From IMG/VR virus record IMGVR_UViG_3300032069_000005, positions 22,232 to 86,231 of that record: a DNA stretch of 64,000 nucleotides. One strand, written 5' to 3'. Positions 43,438 to 51,759 of this stretch are shown here, piece by piece. Positions within the stretch are counted from its first letter, which is position 1, and each line of letters begins with the position of its first letter. The notes beneath the pieces are model-generated. The model ran no database searches and was not told the DNA's origin. It saw only the letters and a program-made list of their open reading frames with translations. A program made the translations under genes and the position numbers. Source of the stretch: a virus.

Positions 43438-43677
43438 TCACTCCTTATTTTTTTGACGAAATTTAACATATAAAGAATCTTCGTCCATACATATATTTAA
43501 AATTTGGTCTCGTAAATCTCTCGTCCATTCGTGAAGAACTTCTTTGACATTAGATTTTATAGAAGAAATGTCTCCAGAGCAATCGAACCTTTTCATTACT
43601 TTACCCACAATCTTATCCGATTCTTTGCTTAAGATAGTTTTTAAAAGTCCCAAATCGATGTTGGTATTTTTTTCCAT
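43438..43677 (-). CDS. Small tail-region protein
   Basis: 79 residues, helical (DLGLLKTILSKESDKIVGKVMKR), ending in a TGA that overlaps the next gene's ribosome binding site. No recognised family. Located between the tail tube and chaperone genes. Confidence 0.45.
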   Translation of the reverse strand: MEKNTNIDLGLLKTILSKESDKIVGKVMKRFDCSGDISSIKSNVKEVLHEWTRDLRDQILNICMDEDSLYVKFRQKNKE

Positions 43678-43679
43678 TT

Positions 43680-43802
43680 TTACTCCAGTATAATTTTTTC
43701 CCAGAATTCCAATTCATTTCCTATTTCAGCAATAATATATAATTTATCATTTTCTTGCCAGAAATCCCATATATATATTGTAACAAAAGGTTCTTGTGCC
43801 AT
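43680..43802 (-). CDS. 40-residue protein downstream of tail tube terminator
   Basis: A frame starting at ATG 43802 (MAQEPFVTIYIWDFWQENDK) and ending two bases before the next start. The beta-strand/aromatic composition and perfect packing against the next gene support it. It begins 13 bases beyond the T-run of the terminator at 43815-43850, so its expression requires read-through or a nearby start site. Confidence 0.5.
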   Translation of the reverse strand: MAQEPFVTIYIWDFWQENDKLYIIAEIGNELEFWEKIILE

Positions 43803-43814
43803 TTTAATATTTTA

Positions 43815-43850
43815 GCAAAAAAGCCAATCTTATAAGGTATAGGATTGGCT
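43815..43850 (-). terminator. Intrinsic terminator after major tail protein
   Basis: On the minus strand, AGCCAATC and GATTGGCT form an 8-bp stem followed at once by TTTTTT (complement of 43816-43821). It closes the transcript of the tail tube gene. Confidence 0.8.
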
Positions 43851-43890
43851 CTGCGAGTTTAATTAAATATTTTACCCTACCTTACGTATT

Positions 43891-43951
43891 AATAGTTAAT
43901 CTTTTGGGAGGAGTGTCAGGCAAACCTGAGCAACTCCTCTTTTTAACTATT
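43891..43951 (-). terminator. Long nested hairpin directly after major tail protein stop
   Basis: Three nested stems: AATAGTTAA/TTAACTATT, GAGGAGT/ACTCCTC and CAGG/CCTG around CAAA. It starts three bases after the stop codon at 43954. A T-run follows the inner stem on the plus strand, so it may stop antisense transcription or stabilise the 3' end of the tail tube mRNA. Confidence 0.6.
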
Positions 43952-43953
43952 AC

Positions 43954-45168
43954 TTAAAATACTGTTTCTTCTAATGAAACTGAGAAACTTGAACCTATTA
44001 ATGAATTATTTGCTGACTGATAATCTTCAACTGCCTGTGAATCAGATAAAGCTGATGGAGCTAAACCAACCATCTTATATTCCATCATAAAAGTAGTCTT
44101 GGTATTATCAGTGTATATTTTTACAATTATAGTTACATCATCAGAAAGTTCACTGGTGTCAATATATTTGGGATTGGATTCTCCAGATAATACTTCTTCG
44201 ATAGTAAAATCTTCCAAAATTCTCCCAAGAGTAACAGTAACTGTTTTTTCGCTAACTCCAGTCTGAACTACATTTTTATTTCCTAATTCTTTATAATCCT
44301 TTCTTGTAAAAGCAATATCAATGCCTATACTCTGTAACTTAAATAACTGAGCACCAGTTCCACTACCAATTTGTGCATAGATAGTAATCTGGTCAGCATA
44401 ATAAGCATCTGCGTCATCTTCATTATCTTCCCAGAGGTCAGTATATGCACTGGCAGAAACATAATAAACTTTAATTAAATCAGATGCCAAACATCCAGTT
44501 ACTGTTAATTCCTGAGTTCCATCATTATAGCTATATGAAGATGATGTTAATTCAGTTACAACACCCGCCCTGACTCTTAAAACCATTAACATATATGTAG
44601 CTGTCTTATATTCTATTGGTGTTGGGGGTTCGCTTGTTCCACCAAAAGAAATTACTTCTGATGCCCCTGAAGCAACTTGTTCCGCATAAGCAACATAATA
44701 ACCAGGAAGAATACAATATTTTTCTCCAATTAAATCAAAATTTCTTTCTATAGCAGAATCGGGGTCTCCTATATTAATAGTAATTTTATTAACTCTCATA
44801 TTGGGATACCAAACAGAACCAATAAAAGTTCCTGTATCATCAGTATAATCGTGGCTAAGATTGAAACGAGTAGATTTCAAATCATCTAAATCAATTTCAG
44901 TAGACTCTCCGGTTGATGGGTCTACCAGATTAGCCAAATCTCTAAAAAATGCCATTGCACCATTCTCATATTGTCTTAATGAATAGGCATTTGCTGGATT
45001 TCCTTTTCTCGTTCCTAATTGTCCGACACGACCAATTTCAAATAATTTGGTAGTGTTAAGAGTTAAATCTTTCCCAATATCAATTGCCCTGTCGATTTGT
45101 TCAGGTTGCCTTGCTGAATTCCAGGGATAAATCCTTGCGTGATTTGAATCAGCGTGTAACATTCCCAT
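43954..45168 (-). CDS. Major tail (tube) protein
   Basis: 404 residues. Position between the connector genes and tape measure, its own promoter and terminator, and a composition rich in Ser/Thr/Asp with beta strands (TRFNLSHDYTDDTGTFIGSVW, ITIYAQIGSGTGAQLF) all fit a siphovirus tail tube subunit. The central segment (VTELTSSSYSYNDGTQELTVTG) looks like an inserted Ig-like domain. It is larger than minimal tube proteins, probably because of that insertion. Sheath genes are absent, so the tail is non-contractile. Confidence 0.72.
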   Translation of the reverse strand: MGMLHADSNHARIYPWNSARQPEQIDRAIDIGKDLTLNTTKLFEIGRVGQLGTRKGNPANAYSLRQYENGAMAFFRDLANLVDPSTGESTEIDLDDLKSTRFNLSHDYTDDTGTFIGSVWYPNMRVNKITINIGDPDSAIERNFDLIGEKYCILPGYYVAYAEQVASGASEVISFGGTSEPPTPIEYKTATYMLMVLRVRAGVVTELTSSSYSYNDGTQELTVTGCLASDLIKVYYVSASAYTDLWEDNEDDADAYYADQITIYAQIGSGTGAQLFKLQSIGIDIAFTRKDYKELGNKNVVQTGVSEKTVTVTLGRILEDFTIEEVLSGESNPKYIDTSELSDDVTIIVKIYTDNTKTTFMMEYKMVGLAPSALSDSQAVEDYQSANNSLIGSSFSVSLEETVF

Positions 45169-45197
45169 TTTTAAATCCTCCTATCTTTCAATTTGTT

Positions 45198-45276
45198 GTT
45201 ATGATATTTATGTCCTCTATGACTGTCAATTTTGGGTTAATTTCTTCTCCATAAGAAATCAATTGACTATCATAAC
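45198..45276. repeat. Large interrupted inverted repeat around promoter
   Basis: GTTATGATA, TGTCAATT and ATTTCTT on the left pair with AAGAAAT, AATTGAC and TATCATAAC on the right. The right arm is nearly continuous (24 bases) while the left arm carries two unpaired inserts of about 17 and 9 bases, one of which includes the promoter spacer. It lies in a 167-base gap without a gene. Confidence 0.7.
45201..45229 (-). promoter_or_regulatory. Sigma70-like promoter for major tail protein
   Basis: On the minus strand, TTGACA (45229-45224) and TATCAT (45206-45201) are spaced by 17 bases, close to the bacterial consensus. The transcript would start near 45194, followed by an AGGAGG site at the gene start. 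Confidence 0.7.
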
Positions 45277-45335
45277 AAAATCATACGAATATTAAATTGC
45301 TTGTATATCTATCAAGCGACCATACGAGTTATCTT

Positions 45336-45551
45336 TTATCCATGATTGGCTTTGCATTTTCCTTGTATTTCACCAATCTCTGCTGCATTTTCATATAATT
45401 TTTTTTCAATACATTTAATGGAATCTTTTATTTCTTTAACCGCAGTTTCCAAATGATGTAAATCATTGAATTTTATTACACAGAAAATCGCAGCATTAAA
45501 TCCAGTAAGTAATAAAGTTATTCCAATTCCAATTAAGCCAGTGGTTTCCAT
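45336..45551 (-). CDS. Small membrane protein, holin-like
   Basis: 71 residues with one N-terminal transmembrane helix (LIGIGITLLLTGFNAAIFCVI) and a C-terminal coiled coil (LETAVKEIKDSIKCIEKKL). Single-pass proteins of this shape include phage holins and spanin-like factors, but it lies between connector and tail tube genes and no lysin is nearby. AAGGGGAAATATT precedes the start. Role uncertain. Confidence 0.5.
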   Translation of the reverse strand: METTGLIGIGITLLLTGFNAAIFCVIKFNDLHHLETAVKEIKDSIKCIEKKLYENAAEIGEIQGKCKANHG

Positions 45552-45562
45552 AATATTTCCCC

Positions 45563-46048
45563 TTAACTTGATAACGCTACTTTTACTTCTGCCCGAATCA
45601 GATGCCGATATTTATCCGCTAAATTTTGAGTTTCTATATTGACCAATTCTTTTCGGTTAGCAGTTATTTTTGTGGTCTTTATTCTTCCTTTTAAATCTTT
45701 AGCACTAATAATTCCCTCGCTAACTTCGTATTCATAATAAGGCAATCCTAATTTAATTTTTTCTGCTAAATAATCTGCTAAAAATAGGCGAAATCCATCG
45801 TCTTTACAAAATAAGCGAACTTCTATTATAAATTCTTTTTTATCAACAGTAGAACCAATTTCCCTGGAATTCATTGGTCGTTCTGAAAGATTAGCAACTA
45901 CACAAGGAAGCGTTCCTATATAAGCATCTGAAAATGATTTTTCTAAACGAACATCAGTTATTTCATCCTCAGAAAAAAGGTCAGAAAAATAATCTAAAAA
46001 ACTTCTTTCCACATTACGACTAATAGTATTATTTATGGATAATGGCAT
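45563..46048 (-). CDS. Tail terminator-like protein
   Basis: 161 residues in the slot between an HK97 gp10-like protein and the tail tube, where tail terminators (gpU-like) lie. The sequence has an N-terminal helix followed by strands (PCVVANLSERPMNSREIGST, EFIIEVRLFCKDDG, LIRAEVKVAL) as in that fold. No direct motif is diagnostic, so the call depends on synteny. Confidence 0.55.
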   Translation of the reverse strand: MPLSINNTISRNVERSFLDYFSDLFSEDEITDVRLEKSFSDAYIGTLPCVVANLSERPMNSREIGSTVDKKEFIIEVRLFCKDDGFRLFLADYLAEKIKLGLPYYEYEVSEGIISAKDLKGRIKTTKITANRKELVNIETQNLADKYRHLIRAEVKVALSS

Positions 46049-46059
46049 TTCTTATTCCT

Positions 46060-46599
46060 TTATTTTGCATTATTTTCCAAATTTTTACTAAATTTATCAA
46101 TTTCTTTTTCAATATGTTTAGTTAGTGCGTCATATCCTTTATCAACAAAATTCAAAGGCGAAATTACTTTATGCGGTGTCATAAGAAAAAATCCAGAACC
46201 TTTTCCAGTATGATGCCACTTTTCCCCAGAACCATCTGCTTCTGGGGCACGAAAATTATCCCCAAAATAACCTATATTGGGTTGTGTTATTTCACATCCC
46301 TGGTCAAAATAATACCAGTAATGTTCTCCTTTAAAAGATTTTGGAAATCCATCTACCAAACCAATTCCAATATCAACTCCACCAGTAGAATTAAGAACCA
46401 TTACATTAATAGCATTAGCCAGTTTATCAAGTTTATATCCAGCACCTTTTATTATTTCTTGCATTATTTCAGCAGTAGCATCGGCTGATATTTTTATTTG
46501 ATTTTGTAATTCTGGATAAATACTCGCTTTAACTTCTCGATACCATTGAGCTGGATTTTTTCCAGATTTTGTTATAGTAACTGAAAATATTTTAGACAT
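46060..46599 (-). CDS. HK97 gp10-like tail completion/connector protein
   Basis: 179 residues. ISADATAEIMQEIIKGAGYKLD followed by a beta region with aromatic/Gly segments (YWYYFDQGCEITQPNIGYFG, HHTGKGSGFFLMTPHK) and a C-terminal helix (KGYDALTKHIEKEIDKF) matches the gp10/gpFII-like minor tail family. It bridges head and tail. ATTAGGAAAA precedes the start; seven bases overlap the upstream gene. Confidence 0.6.
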   Translation of the reverse strand: MSKIFSVTITKSGKNPAQWYREVKASIYPELQNQIKISADATAEIMQEIIKGAGYKLDKLANAINVMVLNSTGGVDIGIGLVDGFPKSFKGEHYWYYFDQGCEITQPNIGYFGDNFRAPEADGSGEKWHHTGKGSGFFLMTPHKVISPLNFVDKGYDALTKHIEKEIDKFSKNLENNAK

Positions 46600-46972
46600 T
46601 TTTCCTAATTAATATACAAATTAAATAAGATTCTCTTTTTTGTATTGAAAATCCTTTTTGGTCGTCCCAAATTGTTTGATATTCTATATCATCTATAACA
46701 ATTTTCTTAGCCGATTTAAGTGTTTCATAAAATCGCAATTCGGCGAGTATCATCAAAGAATCAAGTGGAATCCTACCATAATACTGCCATTTTATCATTT
46801 CTGGTGAAGCCTGACGAATATAAGCATCTATGGGAATCGGATTTCCGAATAGATTTTCTTTTGTATGCTCAGTTGGGTCGTTCTCCACAGATTGTGCAGG
46901 ATATACTAAAATTTTCTGCAATTTTCTCTCATCACGAAGAATTTGGAATATATTAAATCTATTATCTACCAT
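46592..46972 (-). CDS. Head closure/connector-like protein
   Basis: 126 residues between the bS21 gene and the gp10-like protein. IDAYIRQASPEMIKWQYYG and IVIDDIEYQTIW are reminiscent of head closure (gp16/SPP1-like) proteins. The ATG overlaps the stop of the bS21 gene. Assignment is mainly by position. Confidence 0.5.
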   Translation of the reverse strand: MVDNRFNIFQILRDERKLQKILVYPAQSVENDPTEHTKENLFGNPIPIDAYIRQASPEMIKWQYYGRIPLDSLMILAELRFYETLKSAKKIVIDDIEYQTIWDDQKGFSIQKRESYLICILIRKNV

Positions 46973-47133
46973 CTTTTTGCCCTTTTCGCTAATCTTTTTT
47001 TATCACTCGGTTTTGTGTAGTATCTACGAGCACGAATCTCCTCCAGCACTCCTGATTTTTTTACATCATTCGTAAATCGTTTAAGCATCGCTTCAAATAT
47101 TGGGTCAAATGTAGTATCAATTTTATTTTCCAT
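46966..47133 (-). CDS. rpsU: Ribosomal protein bS21 homologue
   Basis: A 55-residue frame. FEAMLKRFTNDVKKSGVLEE followed by IRARRYYTKPSDKKRLAKRA aligns with bacterial bS21 (F..ALRRFKR..EKAGVL.E.R.R..YEKP...RKRAK), including the aromatic-x-x-Pro and the basic tail. In bacteria, bS21 sits on the 30S subunit near the anti-Shine-Dalgarno sequence and helps initiation. Phage copies are known and are proposed to steer ribosomes to phage mRNA. Here it lies among head-tail connector genes and overlaps the next start, so it is expressed late with virion proteins. Confidence 0.88.
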   Translation of the reverse strand: MENKIDTTFDPIFEAMLKRFTNDVKKSGVLEEIRARRYYTKPSDKKRLAKRAKRW

Positions 47134-47736
47134 TTAATCCTCTTCGGCTGCACTTTCTGATAAATCAATATAATCTAATCTTCCATAACAAGGAGAGAAA
47201 TTATCCACCAATTTTTGTATTTTATCTTCGATTGATAAATTATCTCCAAATACGATGGTAAATTCCGGTGTCCTATAAGATTTTATTGTTCCTTTTGCTA
47301 AGATACCAGCAACTATTACTATCAAATTTTCTTGAACTTCTTCTGGAGTTGGAGATATTTCTTCTCCAGTTCCTAAAGTAAATGTTTCATAGTTAAATAT
47401 TGATAAATAATATAAGGCATTTTTAATATAAGATTCCAATTCACTATCAGAATATTTCTCATAACAACTATAATAAAATCCTAAAGTATCAGTTCCAGAT
47501 ATTAATTCTTCCCCAGTAGTTTCGTGAACTGTTAATTTTCCAGTAATAGAACTATAAGAATAATTATCAGAATCCCATTCCACGCCATTTTTTTCAACAA
47601 TTAATGTGGCTTCCGAAATATTTGCATCTTCAAGAATAAATGTTCTACTTCCTAAAAATGAACGAGTATAGAAGCGTGGTTTTAGATTGTCCTGTAAAAG
47701 ATTCCTTAACTTTGCGATTAGGTCATTGGGGGTCAT
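47134..47736 (-). CDS. Head-tail adaptor-like protein
   Basis: The start is set at 47736 (MTPNDLIAKLRNLLQDN), preceded by AAGGGAGATAGCGAAA; the longer frame starts within the upstream gene. 200 residues. An N-terminal helix is followed by an Ig-like strand region (EATLIVEKNGVEWDSDNYSY, GKLTVHETTG) and then helices (LESYIKNALYYLS), as in connector proteins with an inserted beta domain. It follows the capsid genes. Function by synteny. Confidence 0.5.
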   Translation of the reverse strand: MTPNDLIAKLRNLLQDNLKPRFYTRSFLGSRTFILEDANISEATLIVEKNGVEWDSDNYSYSSITGKLTVHETTGEELISGTDTLGFYYSCYEKYSDSELESYIKNALYYLSIFNYETFTLGTGEEISPTPEEVQENLIVIVAGILAKGTIKSYRTPEFTIVFGDNLSIEDKIQKLVDNFSPCYGRLDYIDLSESAAEED

Positions 47737-48181
47737 TTTCGCTATCTCCCTTGAAAAAGTGTTTAGGTTGTCGGGGTCTATAAAGAAGAATCTCCTTCCC
47801 CCGATTTCCTTTCTCGATAAAACCAATTTTTTGTAAACTTCTTAATATTGGATTTCCTACCTTTAATTTAGCATATGTCTCATCAAAGAAATTCCAAGAA
47901 AAAAATCTACATAATGCCCAAGTAACATTCCGGTCATTGGTTAAAATTCGTAAGTAACGGCGAAATCCTTTTTCGATAAATATTAATAGAAGTCCTTTTA
48001 TTTCGCCATCATAAAGAGCGTATATTTTTTGATTTTTAAGTAATCGTCTTATAGTATTTATATTATTTAGAAAAACTCTTTCTTTATTTATCGTTATGTA
48101 AAAATCAAAAAATTTATCATTTGTTTTTAAAACAAAGTAATATACATCATTGACATTTTTAGGTGAAAGTTTTTTTATCAC
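47723..48181 (-). CDS. GNAT-like acetyltransferase domain protein
   Basis: 152 residues with a GTG start preceded by AAAAAAGGAAAAGAA. The strand-turn pattern IYALYDGEIKGLLLIFIEKG followed by VGNPILRSLQKIGFIEKGNRG resembles the central and C-terminal part of GNAT folds, but the acetyl-CoA loop (Q/RxxGxG/A) is not clear. It lies between the capsid gene and the adaptor, an unusual place. It may modify a virion protein or be a structural derivative. Confidence 0.45.
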   Translation of the reverse strand: MIKKLSPKNVNDVYYFVLKTNDKFFDFYITINKERVFLNNINTIRRLLKNQKIYALYDGEIKGLLLIFIEKGFRRYLRILTNDRNVTWALCRFFSWNFFDETYAKLKVGNPILRSLQKIGFIEKGNRGKEILLYRPRQPKHFFKGDSENDPQ

Positions 48182-48191
48182 TTCTTTTCCT

Positions 48192-48246
48192 TTTTTGATA
48201 TTGGTTGTGGGGAAGGGGTTATTAGCCCCTTCCGTTATATCAAAAA
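48192..48246 (-). promoter_or_regulatory. Strong hairpin after capsid gene
   Basis: GGAAGGGG/CCCCTTCC (8 bp, 7-base loop) within an outer stem TTTTTGATAT/ATATCAAAAA. It starts at the capsid stop codon. There is no T-run after the inner stem, so partial termination, RNA processing or mRNA protection are all possible; this would raise capsid expression over downstream genes. Confidence 0.6.
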
Positions 48247-49206
48247 TTAACTAAGAATTGCGTCCATATCACAGTAACAAATATCTTTATAACGAGTTAT
48301 AGCCAATGTAATTGCTTCGTAACCAATAACGCCGTATCCTAAAATATTGGTAGTAGAAACTACCTGTAACCCACCGAGATTACTGATTAATCTTTCGGCT
48401 GCATCGGGAGCAATGCCCATTTCTTTTGCAACTCCTGGGTCTATTAAACGTCTCACAAAAAGAATAGGTTTTCCGCCAACGCCTTTTATTTTAGAATTTC
48501 TTGCAACCAATATAGCTGTCTTAGAATCTAAAACTGCAAGAGAAGAACCGCTATCAGTTTTTATCTCGCCGATAACTTTAACTAATTCTACTTTATTCTT
48601 AGCCAATAAATCTTCTGCAATCGTAAGTTTATAATGGAAATTATCTACATTATCCCTATCATATTTATTTATTGCGGTTACAACATCAGCACCAGCTAAT
48701 AAAATAAAATTATCGCCATAATCAGCAACCCGTTCAATCATTTTCTGTATTACTGTCCAAATATCGTCGCCAGTTTCAGTGCAACTAACACTTAAATCAG
48801 GTTCGCCAGTGTCACCATCAAGTGCCAAAATAGCGTCGCAAATCATCTTTACTTCTTTCTTATCCATAGAGCGACCTATTGAAACTTTCTTTCTTGCTAA
48901 AGCGGTATTGTCCGTAGAATCCTGTAACGAATGAAGAGAAACATAAGAAAGTTCTGACTGTAAACCGACAAACGTAAGTTCAGTAGAACCGGAAGGGCTT
49001 TTGCGATTTGCTGTTACTTGTCCGTCTAATCCGGCAGAATAAACTGTATCAGTATTGTCATCATAATCAAATACATAAACTTTTTCCCCAAAAGGAACTC
49101 TATCAATATCCGCTATTTCCAGTAGTTCCACTGGAACTGGAAACGCACTGTCAATAGGCTGACCGATAGTTTTTGCTAACTCTAAGGTAATGTCATTAGG
49201 TTTCAT
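48247..49206 (-). CDS. Major capsid protein (HK97-fold type)
   Basis: 319 residues. It follows the protease/scaffold gene and precedes the connectors, with a long strand-rich sequence, the phrase IDRVPFGEKVYVFDYD near the N terminus, a helix-rich middle (KEVKMICDAILALDGD, WTVIQKMIERVADYGDNFILLAG) and a C-terminal part (GGLQVVSTTNILGYGVIGYEAI) typical of HK97-fold capsid subunits. CAAGGAGAAAAATTTAA is the ribosome binding site. A strong hairpin follows its stop. Confidence 0.78.
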   Translation of the reverse strand: MKPNDITLELAKTIGQPIDSAFPVPVELLEIADIDRVPFGEKVYVFDYDDNTDTVYSAGLDGQVTANRKSPSGSTELTFVGLQSELSYVSLHSLQDSTDNTALARKKVSIGRSMDKKEVKMICDAILALDGDTGEPDLSVSCTETGDDIWTVIQKMIERVADYGDNFILLAGADVVTAINKYDRDNVDNFHYKLTIAEDLLAKNKVELVKVIGEIKTDSGSSLAVLDSKTAILVARNSKIKGVGGKPILFVRRLIDPGVAKEMGIAPDAAERLISNLGGLQVVSTTNILGYGVIGYEAITLAITRYKDICYCDMDAILS

Positions 49207-49226
49207 TTAAATTTTTCTCCTTGAAT

Positions 49227-51140
49227 TTAATCGTGCCCGTAGGCTATCCTGTTTATCTTTTTTTGTCTTTTCCGTGAAGGGTCGGTATCTGGTTGTGTAG
49301 TATCGCCAATCTCAAGGCTCGCTTTAGTTTCTTCTGGTTTTACTTCGGCTGCCTGTTCTTGAGATTTCTTCTCAAGTTCTTTTCTGAGATTCGCAATTTC
49401 TGTTTCTTTATCAGTTATCTTTTTTTCTAAATCAACTTTTACTTCGTTAGTTTTGGCTTCTAAGTCAGCAACGTGAAGAGTTATTAATTCTTCTTTAGCT
49501 TTCTTTACTGCCTCTTCTAACTCCGCAAAACTGTATTTCTTTACATATTGCATTTCGCCTTCAACTACATCTTCAGTTCCATCGGAATATTCGGTTATTG
49601 TTTTATAAGAACTTTTTCCTTCCGATGTTCCTGACAAAGTTCCATCTTTATAAGTATCAACATAAATATCACTACTTATACGAGTAACCTTAACTATAAT
49701 CTTCGGTGTTATTGTTTCTACCGGAGTTTGAGCTTTTACTTCCTTCGTTTCTTCGCCTTTAATCTCCGCAGGATTCGTTTCATCGCCCTTAACGGGCTTG
49801 GTTTCCTCTGGGATAATTTCTGGCTTGGTTTCCTCGGAAGATTTCTCTAAAGCATCCTTATGTCTTTCCAAATGTGCACCTGCTTTTTTCTGCAAATCTT
49901 CAGCAGAAATAGAATCAGATATTGGTTTCACCTGACTAACTCTCGCCAAAGCATTTTTATAATGAGGCAAATCTAAATTTGCATTAGATTTTTCTTTCCC
50001 TAAATCTCCTTCGCCATTATGGTGAGGAAGATGCCTTGCATTTTTATCCTGAGTTTTTTCTGGATATGCTGGTTCGATTGCAGCAAACGCTGAATCTGGT
50101 AATCCATTAATGAACTTTCTCGTCCATTTGGTAGCATCTTCGGTTAATTTGGCTCTTTCCTCATCAGTGGCATAATAAAATGCCATAGCAATATCAAAAG
50201 TTATTTCTTCTTCTTTTGTAACATTAGCATATAATTTTTCTAATTCCACTTTTCTTTCCTCCTTTTTGTTATTTTCTTTTGGTAGAATTATTTCTCCCTT
50301 ATCCTGACAAGGGCGATGATACCATTTTTGGTTTTCATCACAGAATAATTCTTTTTCCCCTATTTCTTTTTCACAGTGGGGGCAAATCCATTGTTCAGAA
50401 TCTATCTTTTTTATTACTATTTTTACTTCTTTTCCATGATTACAATTTCCACAATTTACGCAGATTGGTTCTTCTGTAACCAAAGTTGCAAAAACTAAGT
50501 CTTGATTAAAGACTTCATTTGCTATTTTTTCTGCTTCATCTATTATTTTTTTATTGGCTGTAGCCAGTAATTTCTCTGCATACGCTTCTTTACATGCTGG
50601 AGTTTCGCCTTCAATAAGAATACCCACTCCATGATAAATTATCGGGTCGATTGATTTAATACCATTTCCTAAATCATGTAAAACAGAATTACCATTTTCA
50701 TCTTTATTCCATATCTCAAAGGAGACTGCCATTTTATTTTCCTTTACCATTTCTTTCATTTTTTCAAATTCTTCTGGAAATAAAGATTTATATATTGCTA
50801 TATAAGTAACAATTAAATCTTTTTCTAACTTTGCATCTAAAATCCACCCACATATATAATTCTTTCCTAAATGCGACCAGTTGGCTTGCTTCCCCACAAG
50901 TGTAGGAAGTGCTTTTTTAGCTGCTTCTTTAGGCAATACAATATTATTTCTATTTGGAACATCTGTTCTTGCGTAAATTGTTTTTAGTATAGCTATATCT
51001 GGGTTGGGAACAACCAAATTCATTTTTTCTGCTATTTTTATAAGTTCAGAATCTTTTGATATTTCAATAAATTCACTTTTTGATTCTTTTGCTAAATCAT
51101 AAAGATATTGAGCCAATATTTTCTTATTACAATTTTTCAT
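49227..51140 (-). CDS. Prohead protease-scaffold fusion with zinc ribbon
   Basis: The start at 51140 (MKNCNKKIL) follows GGAGGTTTATAAAA. 637 residues. Residues 30-200 resemble phage prohead proteases (VGKQANWSHLGKNYICGWILDAKL, NKMAVSFEIWN). Then come a Cys-rich ribbon (CVNCGNC...CPHC...FCDENQKWYHRPC) and a segment of the LPDSAFA...ARHLPHHN...LPHYKNALARVSQ kind often found in such proteins. The C-terminal 100 residues are coiled coil (LEAKTNEVKVDLEKKITDKE), as in scaffolds. It assembles and matures the prohead. Confidence 0.72.
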   Translation of the reverse strand: MKNCNKKILAQYLYDLAKESKSEFIEISKDSELIKIAEKMNLVVPNPDIAILKTIYARTDVPNRNNIVLPKEAAKKALPTLVGKQANWSHLGKNYICGWILDAKLEKDLIVTYIAIYKSLFPEEFEKMKEMVKENKMAVSFEIWNKDENGNSVLHDLGNGIKSIDPIIYHGVGILIEGETPACKEAYAEKLLATANKKIIDEAEKIANEVFNQDLVFATLVTEEPICVNCGNCNHGKEVKIVIKKIDSEQWICPHCEKEIGEKELFCDENQKWYHRPCQDKGEIILPKENNKKEERKVELEKLYANVTKEEEITFDIAMAFYYATDEERAKLTEDATKWTRKFINGLPDSAFAAIEPAYPEKTQDKNARHLPHHNGEGDLGKEKSNANLDLPHYKNALARVSQVKPISDSISAEDLQKKAGAHLERHKDALEKSSEETKPEIIPEETKPVKGDETNPAEIKGEETKEVKAQTPVETITPKIIVKVTRISSDIYVDTYKDGTLSGTSEGKSSYKTITEYSDGTEDVVEGEMQYVKKYSFAELEEAVKKAKEELITLHVADLEAKTNEVKVDLEKKITDKETEIANLRKELEKKSQEQAAEVKPEETKASLEIGDTTQPDTDPSRKRQKKINRIAYGHD

Positions 51141-51759
51141 TTTTATAAACCTCCAATTTTTGTATATAATATTTTTGCCAATAATCTCTATTATAATTGG
51201 CTCGAACATTGCAAAAATTACATAAAGTAATCAAATTTTCTTTTTCACAGTTCTTTTTATCGTAATCGATATGATGAATATCTAAAACTCTACCTCTAAC
51301 TATCAAATGCTCTTCTTCGGTCATACTACAATTCTGGCACTCATGATTGTCTCTATCACGAATTAATTCTTTAAGTTCGGAATTAAATTCTTTTGTATAA
51401 GGTTCAAAAGAACGACCATCTATCCATGTAGGAGCTTTTTCTCCAAATCGATGAATTCCAAACATCGGATTGCCTTCACCTTTTAATGTTTTATAATAAC
51501 AAGATTTACATCTTTTATCTTTTCTATAATGTGCACTTTCATTTAATTCTTTATTACAGTCTATACAATAACATTTTCTCGAATCTTTGCCACCCTTCCA
51601 TTGATAATGATTTTTGCCTTTTTTATCAAACAATGGATTTGTTTCTGGTCTTGTAGCATATTGATATTTTCTTGCACAAGACTTGCATCGTATAGAACCT
51701 TGATATTTTGATAGTGGATGTAAATTTTTGTTACAATCTATACATTTGTTATATTTCAT
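51127..51759 (-). CDS. HNH homing endonuclease with zinc knuckles (copy A)
   Basis: 210 residues. Several CxxC knuckles (CIDCNKN...CKSCARK; CYCIDCNKE...CKSCYYK) and NUMOD3-like NPMFGIHRFGEKAP precede the HNH core: RDNHECQNC, VLDIHHIDYDKKNC and LCNFCNVRANYNRDYW. It lies between portal and protease genes, its 3' end spanning the next gene's ribosome binding site. The C-terminal 70 residues are very similar to the gene at 58948. Confidence 0.88.
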   Translation of the reverse strand: MKYNKCIDCNKNLHPLSKYQGSIRCKSCARKYQYATRPETNPLFDKKGKNHYQWKGGKDSRKCYCIDCNKELNESAHYRKDKRCKSCYYKTLKGEGNPMFGIHRFGEKAPTWIDGRSFEPYTKEFNSELKELIRDRDNHECQNCSMTEEEHLIVRGRVLDIHHIDYDKKNCEKENLITLCNFCNVRANYNRDYWQKYYIQKLEVYKNEKL

